Shown: positions 1 through 7,855, counted from the first letter of the stretch. The stretch: DNA of 64,000 nucleotides from Nitrospira sp. (GCA_024330965.1 JANDJL010000001.1:124001-188000); one strand, 5' to 3'. The notes: generated by a model not told the origin, from the sequence alone. Program-made: numbers and translations.

Positions 1-920
1 ATGCCGCGGTCGCACGGCGCCGTCAATTTCAGGCCGCCGCCTCAACGCTCTTCCTCTTTGGAGGGGTCGCCGACACAAAGACGGAGCCGCCGGATCCCAA
101 AACGGAATGTGTGATCGCAATCGCGGGGCCCCTCTCAAGCTTCGGTCTCGGCGCCGTGTGGTACGCGGCTTTTGAAGTCGGCTATCACGCCAATTTCCCC
201 CTGGCCGTTTTAGGAGTATTCGGTTTTTTGGCTTTCGCGAACACGCTTCTTGGAGGAGTCAATCTTATCCCTGCTTTTCCTCTTGACGGCGGATGGCTTC
301 TTAGGGCCTGGCTGCGTCGCCGCAACAACGATCTCCGCCGATCGACCCGTCTGGCCTGCTTGGCCGGTTCATTGTGTGGGTTCGTGTTGATGATGGCGGG
401 ATTCTTTCAAGTCATCACCGGCCATATCCTGGCCGGGGTGTGGTGGTTCGTCATCGGATTTTTCCTTCGAGAAACGGCCGGCGCCTCCTATTACCGTCTG
501 GTGACCCAGACGACATTGGCAAGCATGGCGATCCGACGAATCATGACGCCCAATCCCGTTACCGTTTCATCCGACACATCCGTTCAACAGTTGGTTGAAG
601 ACTACTTTCACCGGTCCTTTCACAATATGTATCCCGTGATGGAGAACACCCGTCTGATCGGCTGCATCGGCCCTAAACAAATCTCCGCGGTTCCTCGTGA
701 TAGATGGGCGGAGCTGACGACTCGTGACCTTGTGATTCCTTGCTCTAAAGACAACACCATCGATGTCGACAGCAACACGGAAGCGGCTTTGTCTTTGATG
801 AACAAAACCGGTAACAGCCGTCTTCTCGTCGTGGACGGCGGTCAATTGGCCGGCGTCGTCACACTGAAAGACCTCTCAAAATTTTTGACGTTGAAAGTGA
901 ACGTCACCCCAGCCTCCTGA
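1..920 (+). CDS. Site-2 protease (M50 family) with C-terminal CBS pair, 5' end outside window
   Basis: Intramembrane zinc metalloprotease of the Rip1/SpoIVFB-like M50 class, which typically cleaves membrane-bound regulators. The frame is open from base 3, before any start codon, and the missing upstream part should carry HExxH. Visible are the conserved LFLFGGVA strand followed by IAIAGPLSS, several membrane helices, and the second zinc-site motif NLIPAFPLDGG (about bases 260-292). A soluble tail (about 520-890) begins with IRRIMTPNPVTV and contains two CBS-type repeats, which in this family bind adenine nucleotides or act as regulatory modules. The stop is at 918-920. The physiological substrate cannot be deduced. 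Family assignment is firm. Confidence 0.88.
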   Translation, partial: AAVARRRQFQAAASTLFLFGGVADTKTEPPDPKTECVIAIAGPLSSFGLGAVWYAAFEVGYHANFPLAVLGVFGFLAFANTLLGGVNLIPAFPLDGGWLLRAWLRRRNNDLRRSTRLACLAGSLCGFVLMMAGFFQVITGHILAGVWWFVIGFFLRETAGASYYRLVTQTTLASMAIRRIMTPNPVTVSSDTSVQQLVEDYFHRSFHNMYPVMENTRLIGCIGPKQISAVPRDRWAELTTRDLVIPCSKDNTIDVDSNTEAALSLMNKTGNSRLLVVDGGQLAGVVTLKDLSKFLTLKVNVTPAS

Positions 921-952
921 CAGGACCCGAATTGCCGGCTTGTCGATGTCTT

Positions 953-1252
953 TCATTTTTTGAGGTAATGAGCAAGCGGTGCGAACACATTGCCAAGCAC
1001 CGAAGAAAAAACGAAACCCCTTCGACCAGAAAAAGAGAAAAGATGATACGAGTCTAGCCTGACCTCTGCCCACCCCCATGCTATGTTCTCCTGTTCGGCC
1101 GTACACGATTGAAGCAGCAACAACATACCGAAGAAAAGGGCAAAGATACCGGGCCAGATCATCAAGAGCGCGCCGAGGGCCAGCATTACCATGACCGATC
1201 TCAATATCCACCGGACGATCCAAAGCCGGTTTCTGATCATGGGATATGTCAT
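953..1252 (-). CDS. Small putative membrane protein, unknown
   Basis: Not recognised. About 99 residues with a basic N-terminus and one or two closely spaced hydrophobic segments around residues 18-46 (ALGALLMIWPGIFALFF), which resembles small PG-motif inner-membrane proteins. A purine-rich stretch (GAGAAGAGAG) lies a few bases before the ATG and can act as a ribosome site. The C-terminal half looks less protein-like than the membrane part, so a frameshift or a chance extension is possible. It converges on the protease gene. Coding status is moderate. Confidence 0.42.
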   Translation of the reverse strand: MTYPMIRNRLWIVRWILRSVMVMLALGALLMIWPGIFALFFGMLLLLQSCTAEQENIAWGWAEVRLDSYHLFSFSGRRGFVFSSVLGNVFAPLAHYLKK

Positions 1253-1639
1253 CTTGCCGCTCTCTTCTCATTCTGCTGGTGCGAGAGCCCGTCTGTGCTG
1301 AAATTTCAAGGGTAGATGCTGACACATTCTCCCTCTGAAGGCATCTAGGGAATATACTAAAAAATGACGGAATGCTTACCGGTTGAACATTTTCCGGAAC
1401 ATCCTTCGATTTTCATTCCGGCATTGTTCGGTCACGCAGGCACTCCATGGACATGAACGACAGATTGATTGACAGAAGCTAACATCGTTTGCGATTGGGA
1501 ATTCGACCGACTCAGCGGCGAACCGGTTCGGCGGAGCCTGGACGGCATGAAGCCGTCAAGCAAGAGTGGCGTACGGCACAAGGCTATGGCACAATCGGCG
1601 CCGACCGTTTAACGCTCAATCAAGGGAGATAGAGTCCTT
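1253..1639. other. 387-bp intergenic region with hairpin upstream of the MscS-type gene
   Basis: No convincing gene is seen. It contains the dyad AACCGGTT (1521-1528) and a perfect 6-bp stem GACGGC/GCCGTC (1541-1546 and 1552-1557) with the loop ATGAA, about 80 bases before the mscS-like start. A GTG start at 1640 follows a Shine-Dalgarno sequence AAGGGAGA (1622-1629). A structured leader is possible, but no known riboswitch class was recognised. Confidence 0.35.
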
Positions 1640-3730
1640 GTGCTGAAGGAGAAGGGACAACGATTGTTTCGAACGAGTCCTTGCACTCATCGCCTGTACA
1701 CAATCTGGTCCGTTGTAGTCCTTGCGTTGGCATTAACAGGAGTGGCACGCGCCGATCAGCCGTTTCTCGATTCGAACGCTCCGGTCCGGTTCAATGGTGA
1801 AACCCTCTTTGTCATCCATACGGGCTTGGCTGATATCGATCCCGCCGCCAGAGCGGCAGCCATCGAGAAACGGCTTGAGCGGCTCGCCCATGTGGACCCT
1901 TCAATAATCGATAGCCTTACGATCGAGGATCATGAGGAAACTTCTTATGTCGTTACCCGAGCGGAAGTGCTCTTCGTTGTCACAGAGCAAGAAGCAAAAC
2001 TGATCGGAAAGCCCCGTCATGTGCTCGCCAGGGAGCGGGCTGAGCGTATCCAACGGGCATTTCGTGCGATAGCACTCCCCTCTGTCGATACAGGGCCTCT
2101 GCCGTCGTCGATTCACCTGAGGGATTTGTTATGGGCCGGTCTGGCGACAGCACTCCTTATTTTCCTGGCTGTAGCCGCACGTATCGGATTTCCTTTGCTC
2201 TATGAGTTCATCGACGCCTGGCATAAAACACGCCTACGTTCTTTTTCGTTTCGAGGGTTTGAACTCGTTTCTGCCGCCCATTTGGTGGACACACTTGTAT
2301 TCCTGAGCAAATTTGTTCGGATTGTGCTCTCCGTATTCGTCCTTTACGCCTACTTTCACTTCATTTTGGATCTCTTTCCTCAAACCCGTGATTTCGAGCA
2401 AAGGCTTCTGGCAGCCCTTACCATACCCTTGGATGGCATGCGTGGTATGAGCGCCAATTGGACCAGTCTGATCGCCGGCTTACTTCTGACCGCGGTCACG
2501 ACGGGATTATTCCTAGGGGCGTTAAAACTCTTTCGTTCTCTCTTTCCTCAAGCGATCGAGAAAATCTCACAATGGGGTCGTACCACCAAATACTGCCTGA
2601 AGATCCAACGGGTGGAACTCTTGTCCGGGGCTCAAATCGCGGACGGCGCGCTGGGCATCGTACGGATCTTACACGTTGTGGCGTATGCTTCGTTGGTTTA
2701 CCTCTACGTTACATCGATCCTGGGATTCTTTCCCGCCACTCAGCAGTTGTCCCTCGAACTGCTGGGGTATCTGATCGAGCCACTCAAATTGATCGGCCTG
2801 ACGTTTGTTTCCTCTCTCCCTGATTTTATTGCGATCGTCATCATTGTTCTTGTCACCAAATACATCATCAAGCTGATTCACTTGTTTTTCACGGGAATCG
2901 AGCGAGGGGCCATCACGTTCCAGGGATTTCACCGCGATTGGGCCACACCTACTTACAAGATCGTGCGGTTTTTCGCCCTCGTCTTCGCGGCCGTTGCCAT
3001 CGTTCCCTACATCCCCGGTTCCCATTCAGAAGCATTCAAGGGCATTTCGGTTTTTCTGGGCGTGTTGGTATCATTGGGGGCCGCCGGATCGTTCAGCAAT
3101 ATCGTGGCCGGTATCGTATTGACGTACATGCGGCCGTTCAGCGTCGGAGATCGGGTCAAGATCGCTGAAACGACAGGTGATATCACGGAAAAAACGCTCT
3201 TGGTCACAAGAATCCGAACAAACAAGAACGTGGACGTAACTATTCCCAACGCGTTGGTCTTGAGTTCCCATATCATCAATTTCAGTTCGTCAGCTACGAA
3301 CCCGCCTCCGCTTATTCTGAACACCAGCGTCACAATTGGGTACGACGTCCCGTGGAGGAAAGTTCACGAATTGCTTGTCGCGGCAGCCAAACGCACGACA
3401 TACATTCTAGAGACGCCGGAACCATTCGTCTTGCAAACGAGTCTCAATGACTATCACGTCACGTACGAGATCAATGGGTACACCAAACATCCCAACCAGA
3501 TGGCGGCTATCTATGCCGAGCTTCATCAGCACATCCAGGACCAGTTCAACGAAGCAGGCGTGGAAATCATGTCGCCTCACTACACGCAGGTGCGCGACGG
3601 CAACAAAACAACAATCCCTGATGAATATTTGCCAAAAGACTACCAGGTGCCCGGCATTCGCATTTGGCCGCTGCGTTCCCCTCGCATACGTTCCGAGTCT
3701 CCGTCTTCTGACAGAGATACTCCTCGTTGA
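1640..3730 (+). CDS. Large MscS-family mechanosensitive ion channel
   Basis: Inner-membrane channel that would release solutes on hypo-osmotic shock. The GTG start at 1640 is preceded by AAGGGAGA at good distance. Residues about 20-38 form a signal or first membrane segment, followed by a soluble periplasmic-type region (about 40-145) and then six to seven membrane helices. The conserved MscS pore helix and beta domain start near residue 475 (SLGAAGSFSNIVAGI, then RPFSVGDRVKI). The C-terminal alpha/beta part runs to about residue 670. At 696 residues it is much longer than E. coli MscS (286) and belongs with the multi-helix MscS-like proteins. It is monocistronic. Family certain; gating and ion preference unknown. 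Confidence 0.9.
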   Translation: MLKEKGQRLFRTSPCTHRLYTIWSVVVLALALTGVARADQPFLDSNAPVRFNGETLFVIHTGLADIDPAARAAAIEKRLERLAHVDPSIIDSLTIEDHEETSYVVTRAEVLFVVTEQEAKLIGKPRHVLARERAERIQRAFRAIALPSVDTGPLPSSIHLRDLLWAGLATALLIFLAVAARIGFPLLYEFIDAWHKTRLRSFSFRGFELVSAAHLVDTLVFLSKFVRIVLSVFVLYAYFHFILDLFPQTRDFEQRLLAALTIPLDGMRGMSANWTSLIAGLLLTAVTTGLFLGALKLFRSLFPQAIEKISQWGRTTKYCLKIQRVELLSGAQIADGALGIVRILHVVAYASLVYLYVTSILGFFPATQQLSLELLGYLIEPLKLIGLTFVSSLPDFIAIVIIVLVTKYIIKLIHLFFTGIERGAITFQGFHRDWATPTYKIVRFFALVFAAVAIVPYIPGSHSEAFKGISVFLGVLVSLGAAGSFSNIVAGIVLTYMRPFSVGDRVKIAETTGDITEKTLLVTRIRTNKNVDVTIPNALVLSSHIINFSSSATNPPPLILNTSVTIGYDVPWRKVHELLVAAAKRTTYILETPEPFVLQTSLNDYHVTYEINGYTKHPNQMAAIYAELHQHIQDQFNEAGVEIMSPHYTQVRDGNKTTIPDEYLPKDYQVPGIRIWPLRSPRIRSESPSSDRDTPR

Positions 3731-3951
3731 CCATGAACGTGCTTATCAGTGCGCCTGCTTTCTCCACACGGACCGACAGAGTCTTTTCCCAAAAGAGACG
3801 GCGAGCCGCGTCCGAATGCTCAAAAACCCCAAGCAACGCGGGCTTCCTCGCCCATGAACGATTTTTCAATCCAGACCCGATGCCGTGATCTCCCTTCGGC
3901 GAGATCGTAGGGACAGAACTTACGAAAACTCGTTTTTATTTTCCTCCTGCC

Positions 3952-3981
3952 TTGACTCACACGGATCAACCACGTTAATTT
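3952..3981 (+). promoter_or_regulatory. Sigma70-type promoter of the tRNA gene
   Basis: TTGACT (3952-3957), then an 18-base spacer and TAATTT (3976-3981). The expected start of transcription (about 3988) falls just before the mature tRNA 5' end at 3991, so position supports the call. Confidence 0.65.
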
Positions 3982-3990
3982 CCTGCCGAT

Positions 3991-4066
3991 GGCGGTGTAG
4001 CTCAGTTGGCAGAGCAGCGGACTCATAAGCCGCGGGTCGGGGGTTCGATCCCCTCCACCGCCACCA
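3991..4066 (+). tRNA. tRNA-Met (anticodon CAT)
   Basis: A complete 76-base cloverleaf. The acceptor stem GGCGGTG/CACCGCC is perfect, the D arm is GCTC/GAGC, the anticodon loop is CTCATAA, the T arm is GGGGG/CCCTC with loop TTCGATC, and CCA is encoded. The anticodon stem GCGGA/GCCGC has an A-G mismatch at the pair next to the loop. The CAT anticodon could also be a lysidine-modified tRNA-Ile; the body does not allow a firm choice, and the acceptor stem G1-C72 argues against initiator tRNA. It marks the left border of an accessory-looking block. Confidence 0.93.
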
Positions 4067-4077
4067 CGTCGATGCCC

Positions 4078-4097
4078 GCTCGTTTCCACGAGCTTTT
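4078..4097 (+). terminator. Rho-independent terminator after the tRNA
   Basis: Stem GCTCGT (4078-4083), loop TTCC, stem ACGAGC (4088-4093), then TTTT. It begins 12 bases after the encoded CCA. Confidence 0.7.
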
Positions 4098-4150
4098 CGT
4101 CAGTTCACCGACAACTCATATGTGTCTCGCCACGGCGTTGCACGCACGCG

Positions 4151-4564
4151 TTAGTGCCCCACCATGTCCTTCATCTCGTTTTTCATGCCTTTTATCTCAT
4201 CTCCCATGCCCTTGACATCGCCCTTCATCTCCTCACCGGCTTCTTTCATCACATGCCCCTTGTGTTTCATCTCGTCGGCTTTGCTCTTCACGCCCGCTTT
4301 CATCTCTTCTTTCTTCCCGATCACCTCCGCATGAGCGTTGTCTTTCTGACCAAGCACGCCGGAAGTCATTTGGTCTTTCTTGCCCATTACGCCAGCCTTC
4401 ACCGCTTCTTTCTCGTTTCGTACATCGGCCTTGATCTTACCGATCTCATCCGCATCGGCAGACAGACTCATTCCCCCAGCCACATGACCGTCCCCGCTCT
4501 CACGGAAACCGATAGAAGGCATGAATGCACCGTGAAGCTGGTCGCGATCGATCGACGAAAGCAT
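4151..4564 (-). CDS. LEA-like protein with 11-residue repeats
   Basis: A highly charged Lys/Glu/Met/Gly-rich protein without hydrophobic segments. Four consecutive 11-residue units are visible in the DNA from about 4390 down to 4259: VMGKKDQMTSG, VLGQKDNAHAE, VIGKKEEMKAG and VKSKADEMKHK. They are followed by looser MKG/MKD units to the C-terminus. This periodicity is typical of group-3 LEA proteins, which fold as amphipathic helices on drying or at membranes. The start is uncertain: ATGs exist at 4564, 4522 and 4471, none with a good ribosome site. The opposite strand is also open but encodes a His/Phe-rich low-complexity shadow. Function inferred from composition only. Confidence 0.55.
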   Translation of the reverse strand: MLSSIDRDQLHGAFMPSIGFRESGDGHVAGGMSLSADADEIGKIKADVRNEKEAVKAGVMGKKDQMTSGVLGQKDNAHAEVIGKKEEMKAGVKSKADEMKHKGHVMKEAGEEMKGDVKGMGDEIKGMKNEMKDMVGH

Positions 4565-4587
4565 CTCGAGAGTTATATCATGGGTCA

Positions 4588-4773
4588 ATGAGGATCCGAT
4601 GGACAATTCTGATCGGACTTGGAGCGAGTCTCATCGGATGGGGCCTCACCGGTGACTGGCCCGCAGAGAGTGATCCAACTCTTCCCGAAACACGGTCGTT
4701 TTTCTTGTTTCTTGGCGGAGTCGTGGGAACCGCCGGATTGCTGATGGCAATCCGGCGAGGAGGAGACACCTAG
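4588..4773 (+). CDS. Small two-helix membrane protein, unknown
   Basis: Not recognised. About 61 residues with two hydrophobic segments (WTILIGLGASLIGWGL and FFLFLGGVVGTAGLLMAI) linked by an acidic-Pro loop and ending in a basic tail, a typical helical-hairpin layout. The ATG at 4588 is preferred over an upstream in-frame start at 4525 because the hydrophobic segment begins directly after it. The gene lies between the LEA-like gene and the ZorB-like gene, on the opposite strand to both. No strong ribosome site is seen. Confidence 0.5.
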   Translation: MRIRWTILIGLGASLIGWGLTGDWPAESDPTLPETRSFFLFLGGVVGTAGLLMAIRRGGDT

Positions 4774-4810
4774 AAATTGATGCGCCATCGACCGGCTCTC
4801 CACACCAGGA

Positions 4811-5470
4811 TCAACCCCGGCTGGTCGCTCGGAGATACAGTTTGAACACCACGCGCCTGCTCCTCTCGCGGTCGGGAACCCCTCGATCATTCCGAATAAG
4901 TTCGTGGCTCCCTCGTCCGTTTGCCGATGCCTTCCGTTGAAAGCAGGCATAGGCCCACGGAGCACGGTCTCGAATCGCCAAGAGGCTTTTGGACAGCACG
5001 GCAAATGATCGTTCTTGGCTCAACTTGAGATTCAAGATATCGTCCCCCTGGTCGTCAGTGTGGCCTTCGATCACGAATGTTTCCACCTCATCACTGTGTG
5101 ATCCACAAACAACAGCCGCGTAGCGAGGCATCACTTCCGTTAAGAACGCGCCAGCCTCTGGAGAAAGGGCGCTCTTGCCGAACGCAAAGTTCAACATATT
5201 GTCCGGCACCACCACCCTGAGCAGAGACGGATCATCTGCCCCTGCGATCATAAGACCGTCAGATTCCATCTCCCGACGGAGCACGTCAACGGCGGAAGCC
5301 GCTGGCGCCGACGACGATCGATTTTCTCCCACCCCCGTGATACTCTGTGCCGCCAGCAACAACATGCATACCACGGCAAGCGAGGTCATAAGATCGGTCG
5401 TCCCCGCGGTTGTTGAGAAGGTTTCCTCTTCGGAATCATGCAGTCCAAGCCAGTGGCGTTTCATGTCCAT
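4811..5470 (-). CDS. ZorB-like motor stator protein (MotB/OmpA type)
   Basis: Inner-membrane protein with one membrane helix (about residues 26-45) that starts with TTDLMTSL, where Asp26 matches the proton-carrying Asp of MotB/ZorB. After a linker, an OmpA/MotB peptidoglycan-binding domain spans about residues 90-215, with FAFGKSALS, GHTDD (136-140), LSQERS (150-155) and a final RSRRVVF strand. It lies 15 bp behind the ZorA-like gene, so they are surely one transcript. ZorB partners ZorA as the ion-driven motor of Zorya anti-phage systems; MotB, ExbD and TolR are the other relatives. A second ATG two codons downstream has slightly better spacing to the GGGGG ribosome site. No ZorC, D, E, F or G gene is adjacent. 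Confidence 0.75.
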   Translation of the reverse strand: MDMKRHWLGLHDSEEETFSTTAGTTDLMTSLAVVCMLLLAAQSITGVGENRSSSAPAASAVDVLRREMESDGLMIAGADDPSLLRVVVPDNMLNFAFGKSALSPEAGAFLTEVMPRYAAVVCGSHSDEVETFVIEGHTDDQGDDILNLKLSQERSFAVLSKSLLAIRDRAPWAYACFQRKASANGRGSHELIRNDRGVPDRERSRRVVFKLYLRATSRG

Positions 5471-5485
5471 CCCCCACCACAGTCT

Positions 5486-6700
5486 CTACGGCCACAAGCG
5501 AGACCATCGCCATCCAGTCCTCTGAGTCTCTGATGGAACTGGAGGCATAGCCTTCTTTCTCTGTCGCTCGCCGAGCTGTTGGATCAGACGGTTGACATCG
5601 TGAGGAGACAACGCATTGGGTTGCCGCAGCGTTTCAAGAGACCGGCCCAGCTCATCAACAGCGACATGTACCGAATCCATAATCTGAGCGAGTGTGCCCC
5701 GCACTTCTTCGCGAATCGTCGATGCCAGGCGCTCCCGTTCGACTTGCAGGTCTTCTTTTCTCAATAAAGTGAGGCTTTTGGAAATCTCCTGAAGAACCTC
5801 GACCGCGGTGTCCATCCGCTGATGGATGGTCTTGATCCCTTGAAGCGCCGCATGATCGAGACCGGCCTTCTCATACTCCCCGCTGCCCGGTGAAACCGAT
5901 GGGCGGCCGAGTGCGCCATAATCTCGAATCTTTTGCGGAAACATCTCATCGAGAAGCGCGACGATCCGGCGATGGCGATCGGTCAGCCCGTGCCAACTTG
6001 ATTTTTCCAACAGAAGAAAGAGGTTGGCGCACGCGAGACCGATCATAGAGGTCACAAATTTTCCAGCCAGACCGTTGATGAACCCGGGAAGTCCCTCGAT
6101 CTGGGTCCCGTTCGCGTGTAATTTGCCAAGTCCGATCAAAATGGCCAGAAAGGTAAACAGCAAGCCGACTCCCGTCAGAAAAGACGGAACATGCCGGTAG
6201 AACTGGTAATTCAAATGGCTTGCGCAAGCCGTCTCAAATGGGAAACACTCCGCCGCCGATTTATCGGCATACACGGCTGGTTCCAGAAACCAGGACGATT
6301 GTTCGATCACAAGACTTCTGCGGAAAATCAGCCAGTCTCGCGCATAGGTCGGCTCTCCGCCCATGATCCGATCCAAGGCCATGAGATCATCGAGATCTCG
6401 CTGTTCTACCGGATTGTTTGCCTTGTTTGTCCGTTTCTTCGTCGCACCGGAGGACACGACCCACTCCGGGGCGGCTTGCCGTCTTTTCTGGGCAAGCCGC
6501 AGAAGCTGTGGTTCGATTCGCTTGGTCGCCGTCTGTAGCCGCCGGATGCCTCGGAGAAACTGCCCGCTGTGCCAGAGAAAAAAACCAATGATGCCCATGG
6601 CTCCGATACCACTGGCCAGCGGGATCTCAAATCCATCAACAAGAGGCACATCTCGCGTCATCCACACCCACATGTCACCGACGGCCGGAAGAACACCCAT
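5486..6700 (-). CDS. ZorA-like motor protein (MotA/TolQ/ExbB family)
   Basis: Inner-membrane protein with a helix near the N-terminus (about residues 26-47) and a charged cytoplasmic stretch. A paired core follows: HVPSFLTGVGLLFTFLAILI (about 170-190) and the second helix with LAGKFVTSMIGLACANLF (about 211-228). This is the MotA/TolQ/ExbB signature as seen in ZorA. The C-terminal 170 residues are largely helical and charged, a shorter tail than in many ZorA proteins. The ATG at 6700 is chosen because AAGGGG lies about 9 bases upstream; the longer frame would need a TTG. It forms an operon with the ZorB-like gene. A role as a proton-driven rotor/stator complex is inferred; anti-phage function is unproven. 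Confidence 0.72.
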   Translation of the reverse strand: MGVLPAVGDMWVWMTRDVPLVDGFEIPLASGIGAMGIIGFFLWHSGQFLRGIRRLQTATKRIEPQLLRLAQKRRQAAPEWVVSSGATKKRTNKANNPVEQRDLDDLMALDRIMGGEPTYARDWLIFRRSLVIEQSSWFLEPAVYADKSAAECFPFETACASHLNYQFYRHVPSFLTGVGLLFTFLAILIGLGKLHANGTQIEGLPGFINGLAGKFVTSMIGLACANLFLLLEKSSWHGLTDRHRRIVALLDEMFPQKIRDYGALGRPSVSPGSGEYEKAGLDHAALQGIKTIHQRMDTAVEVLQEISKSLTLLRKEDLQVERERLASTIREEVRGTLAQIMDSVHVAVDELGRSLETLRQPNALSPHDVNRLIQQLGERQRKKAMPPVPSETQRTGWRWSRLWP

Positions 6701-6834
6701 GGTTGCGCACCCCTTCCACTTCCACAGATTCAACCGCGAACGATACGTTCAAGATTCACGCCACGCTCGTTCATCGTTCCGCTATGAAATGAAGATATCC
6801 TCACGAGAAGAAAGATCCCCATGAGGAGGCATTT

Positions 6835-6996
6835 ATGTCCGAACCGGGCAACTTTTTCCTGACGACGGAGGGGCAGAAAGGAGCATCGACGGTGAGAGTC
6901 GGAACCAGATGGATTCTTTTAGTCTTTCAGCAAGAGACGGTTGGCCTCCTCAATGGCCTTGAGGAGAGCCGCCCGCTCCTTTTGGTTGCTCTTTGA
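6835..6996 (+). CDS. Possible 53-residue small protein
   Basis: The ATG at 6835 is preceded by GAGGAGG at 6822-6829, one of the best ribosome sites in the region. The frame encodes 53 residues starting MSEPGNFFLTTEGQKG and then a hydrophobic part (WILLVFQQ). It overlaps the end of the gene on the other strand by 78 bp and resembles nothing recognised. It could be a chance frame beside a purine-rich stretch. Confidence 0.25.
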   Translation: MSEPGNFFLTTEGQKGASTVRVGTRWILLVFQQETVGLLNGLEESRPLLLVAL

Positions 6997-7188
6997 AATC
7001 GGCACGCTTTCCGAAAATCGTTTCGCAGCTTGGATCAGGGTCTGCAACGCGCCGGCCAGGTGACCGCCCGTGGAAGAGGGGTCATGCCCGGCATCTTGGA
7101 GCAGCTTGCGACGCCTCCTCGGTCCTATGTAGAGTTGTGGCGCAACCGGATTGTCCTTTTCCAATTCAGGTCGCCTGAAAATACCCAT
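6919..7188 (-). CDS. Small hypothetical protein upstream of ZorAB
   Basis: Not recognised. 89 residues, basic N-terminal half (GPRRRRKLLQDAGHD) and a helical C-terminal half rich in Lys, Glu and Leu; no membrane segment. The ATG at 7188 is chosen because CGGGAG stands seven bases upstream, whereas the longer frame has no site. It is on the same strand as the ZorA-like gene, 218 bp upstream of it, so a shared role or a separate transcript are both possible. Confidence 0.6.
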   Translation of the reverse strand: MGIFRRPELEKDNPVAPQLYIGPRRRRKLLQDAGHDPSSTGGHLAGALQTLIQAAKRFSESVPISKSNQKERAALLKAIEEANRLLLKD

Positions 7189-7378
7189 TATTTTCTCCCG
7201 ATGACAGCATGTCCACTGCTCCACACCGGAGGCGTGAACCGGCCGATTCTCCGTACCTTCCAGAAAGAAGAGCTTGGAATGCAGACCGCACAGGCCGTCT
7301 TCCCATCCGTCCCGACGTGGCATCGTTGATAGGCGGACCGCATCCTCTCCTTCATTTCCCAGAAAGAAAGGGGAGCCG

Positions 7379-7708
7379 CTAGTGATCCCTGGTGATCAAT
7401 CGTCCTCTCTTTTTTCGCGCGAGGGGAAGCCGCACGGAACCCCACTCTTCTTCTTCCCTTGCTGGCACAGCCAACATGATCATCGAAAGCCTCTGATACA
7501 TTTTCTCCAATTCTCGGCACCGTTTGACAAAACGGCCGGATGAGAGTTTCGGGAAATAGCAGCGGTAGCTCTCATAAAACTTCGCCCGCTCTTTCCATCG
7601 CTCTGCATAACATCTGAGCAACCAAGCGGCTGACTCCCCTAGATGAAAGGGCTCCCGTTTCATCGCCTGAAGCCTTGTGGTCGGCAGAGCCATGATCATG
7701 TCTTTCAT
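7379..7708 (-). CDS. Small hypothetical protein
   Basis: Not recognised. 109 residues, soluble, rich in Arg, Lys, Glu and aromatic residues (AERWKERAKFYESYRCYF), probably helical, with a very basic C-terminus (LARKKRGRLITRDH). The start at 7708 is supported by an excellent ribosome site, AAAGGAGGAGAG, directly upstream. It is the first gene on this strand in the block that leads to the ZorAB-like pair, with about 190 bp to the next gene. Confidence 0.6.
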   Translation of the reverse strand: MKDMIMALPTTRLQAMKREPFHLGESAAWLLRCYAERWKERAKFYESYRCYFPKLSSGRFVKRCRELEKMYQRLSMIMLAVPAREEEEWGSVRLPLARKKRGRLITRDH

Positions 7709-7813
7709 GTTCTCTCCTCCTTTGTTAATCCCGCCATGCCGTCGGATTAAACGCGGTCACGCCGGCGTTTTCATCCCATCGGCTTTTGCCCGCACCGCCA
7801 CTATAAGTGCCCA

Positions 7814-7855
7814 TCATGAGAACGGCATTAGTCCAACATGAAAACCGTCTCATGA
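7814..7855. repeat. Imperfect inverted repeat
   Basis: TCATGAGAACGG (7814-7825) and CCGTCTCATGA (7845-7855) pair apart from one extra A, separated by 19 bases. It lies in the gap between the permease stop and the small gene ending upstream at 7708. It may be an operator for the small gene or a weak transcript-end structure; no T-run follows. Confidence 0.35.

Noticed and set aside
3886..3910. Stem GATCTC/GAGATC after the MscS-type gene as a terminator
   Set aside because: No T-run follows and the stem is only six pairs.
4154..4591. Plus-strand frame of 145 codons rich in His, Phe and Leu
   Set aside because: It mirrors the Lys/Glu/Met repeats of the LEA-like gene on the other strand; composition is that of a shadow and no family feature appears.
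7790..7806. Possible second attachment site resembling the tRNA 3' end
   Set aside because: Only nine bases (CACCGCCAC) match; too short to call an att site.
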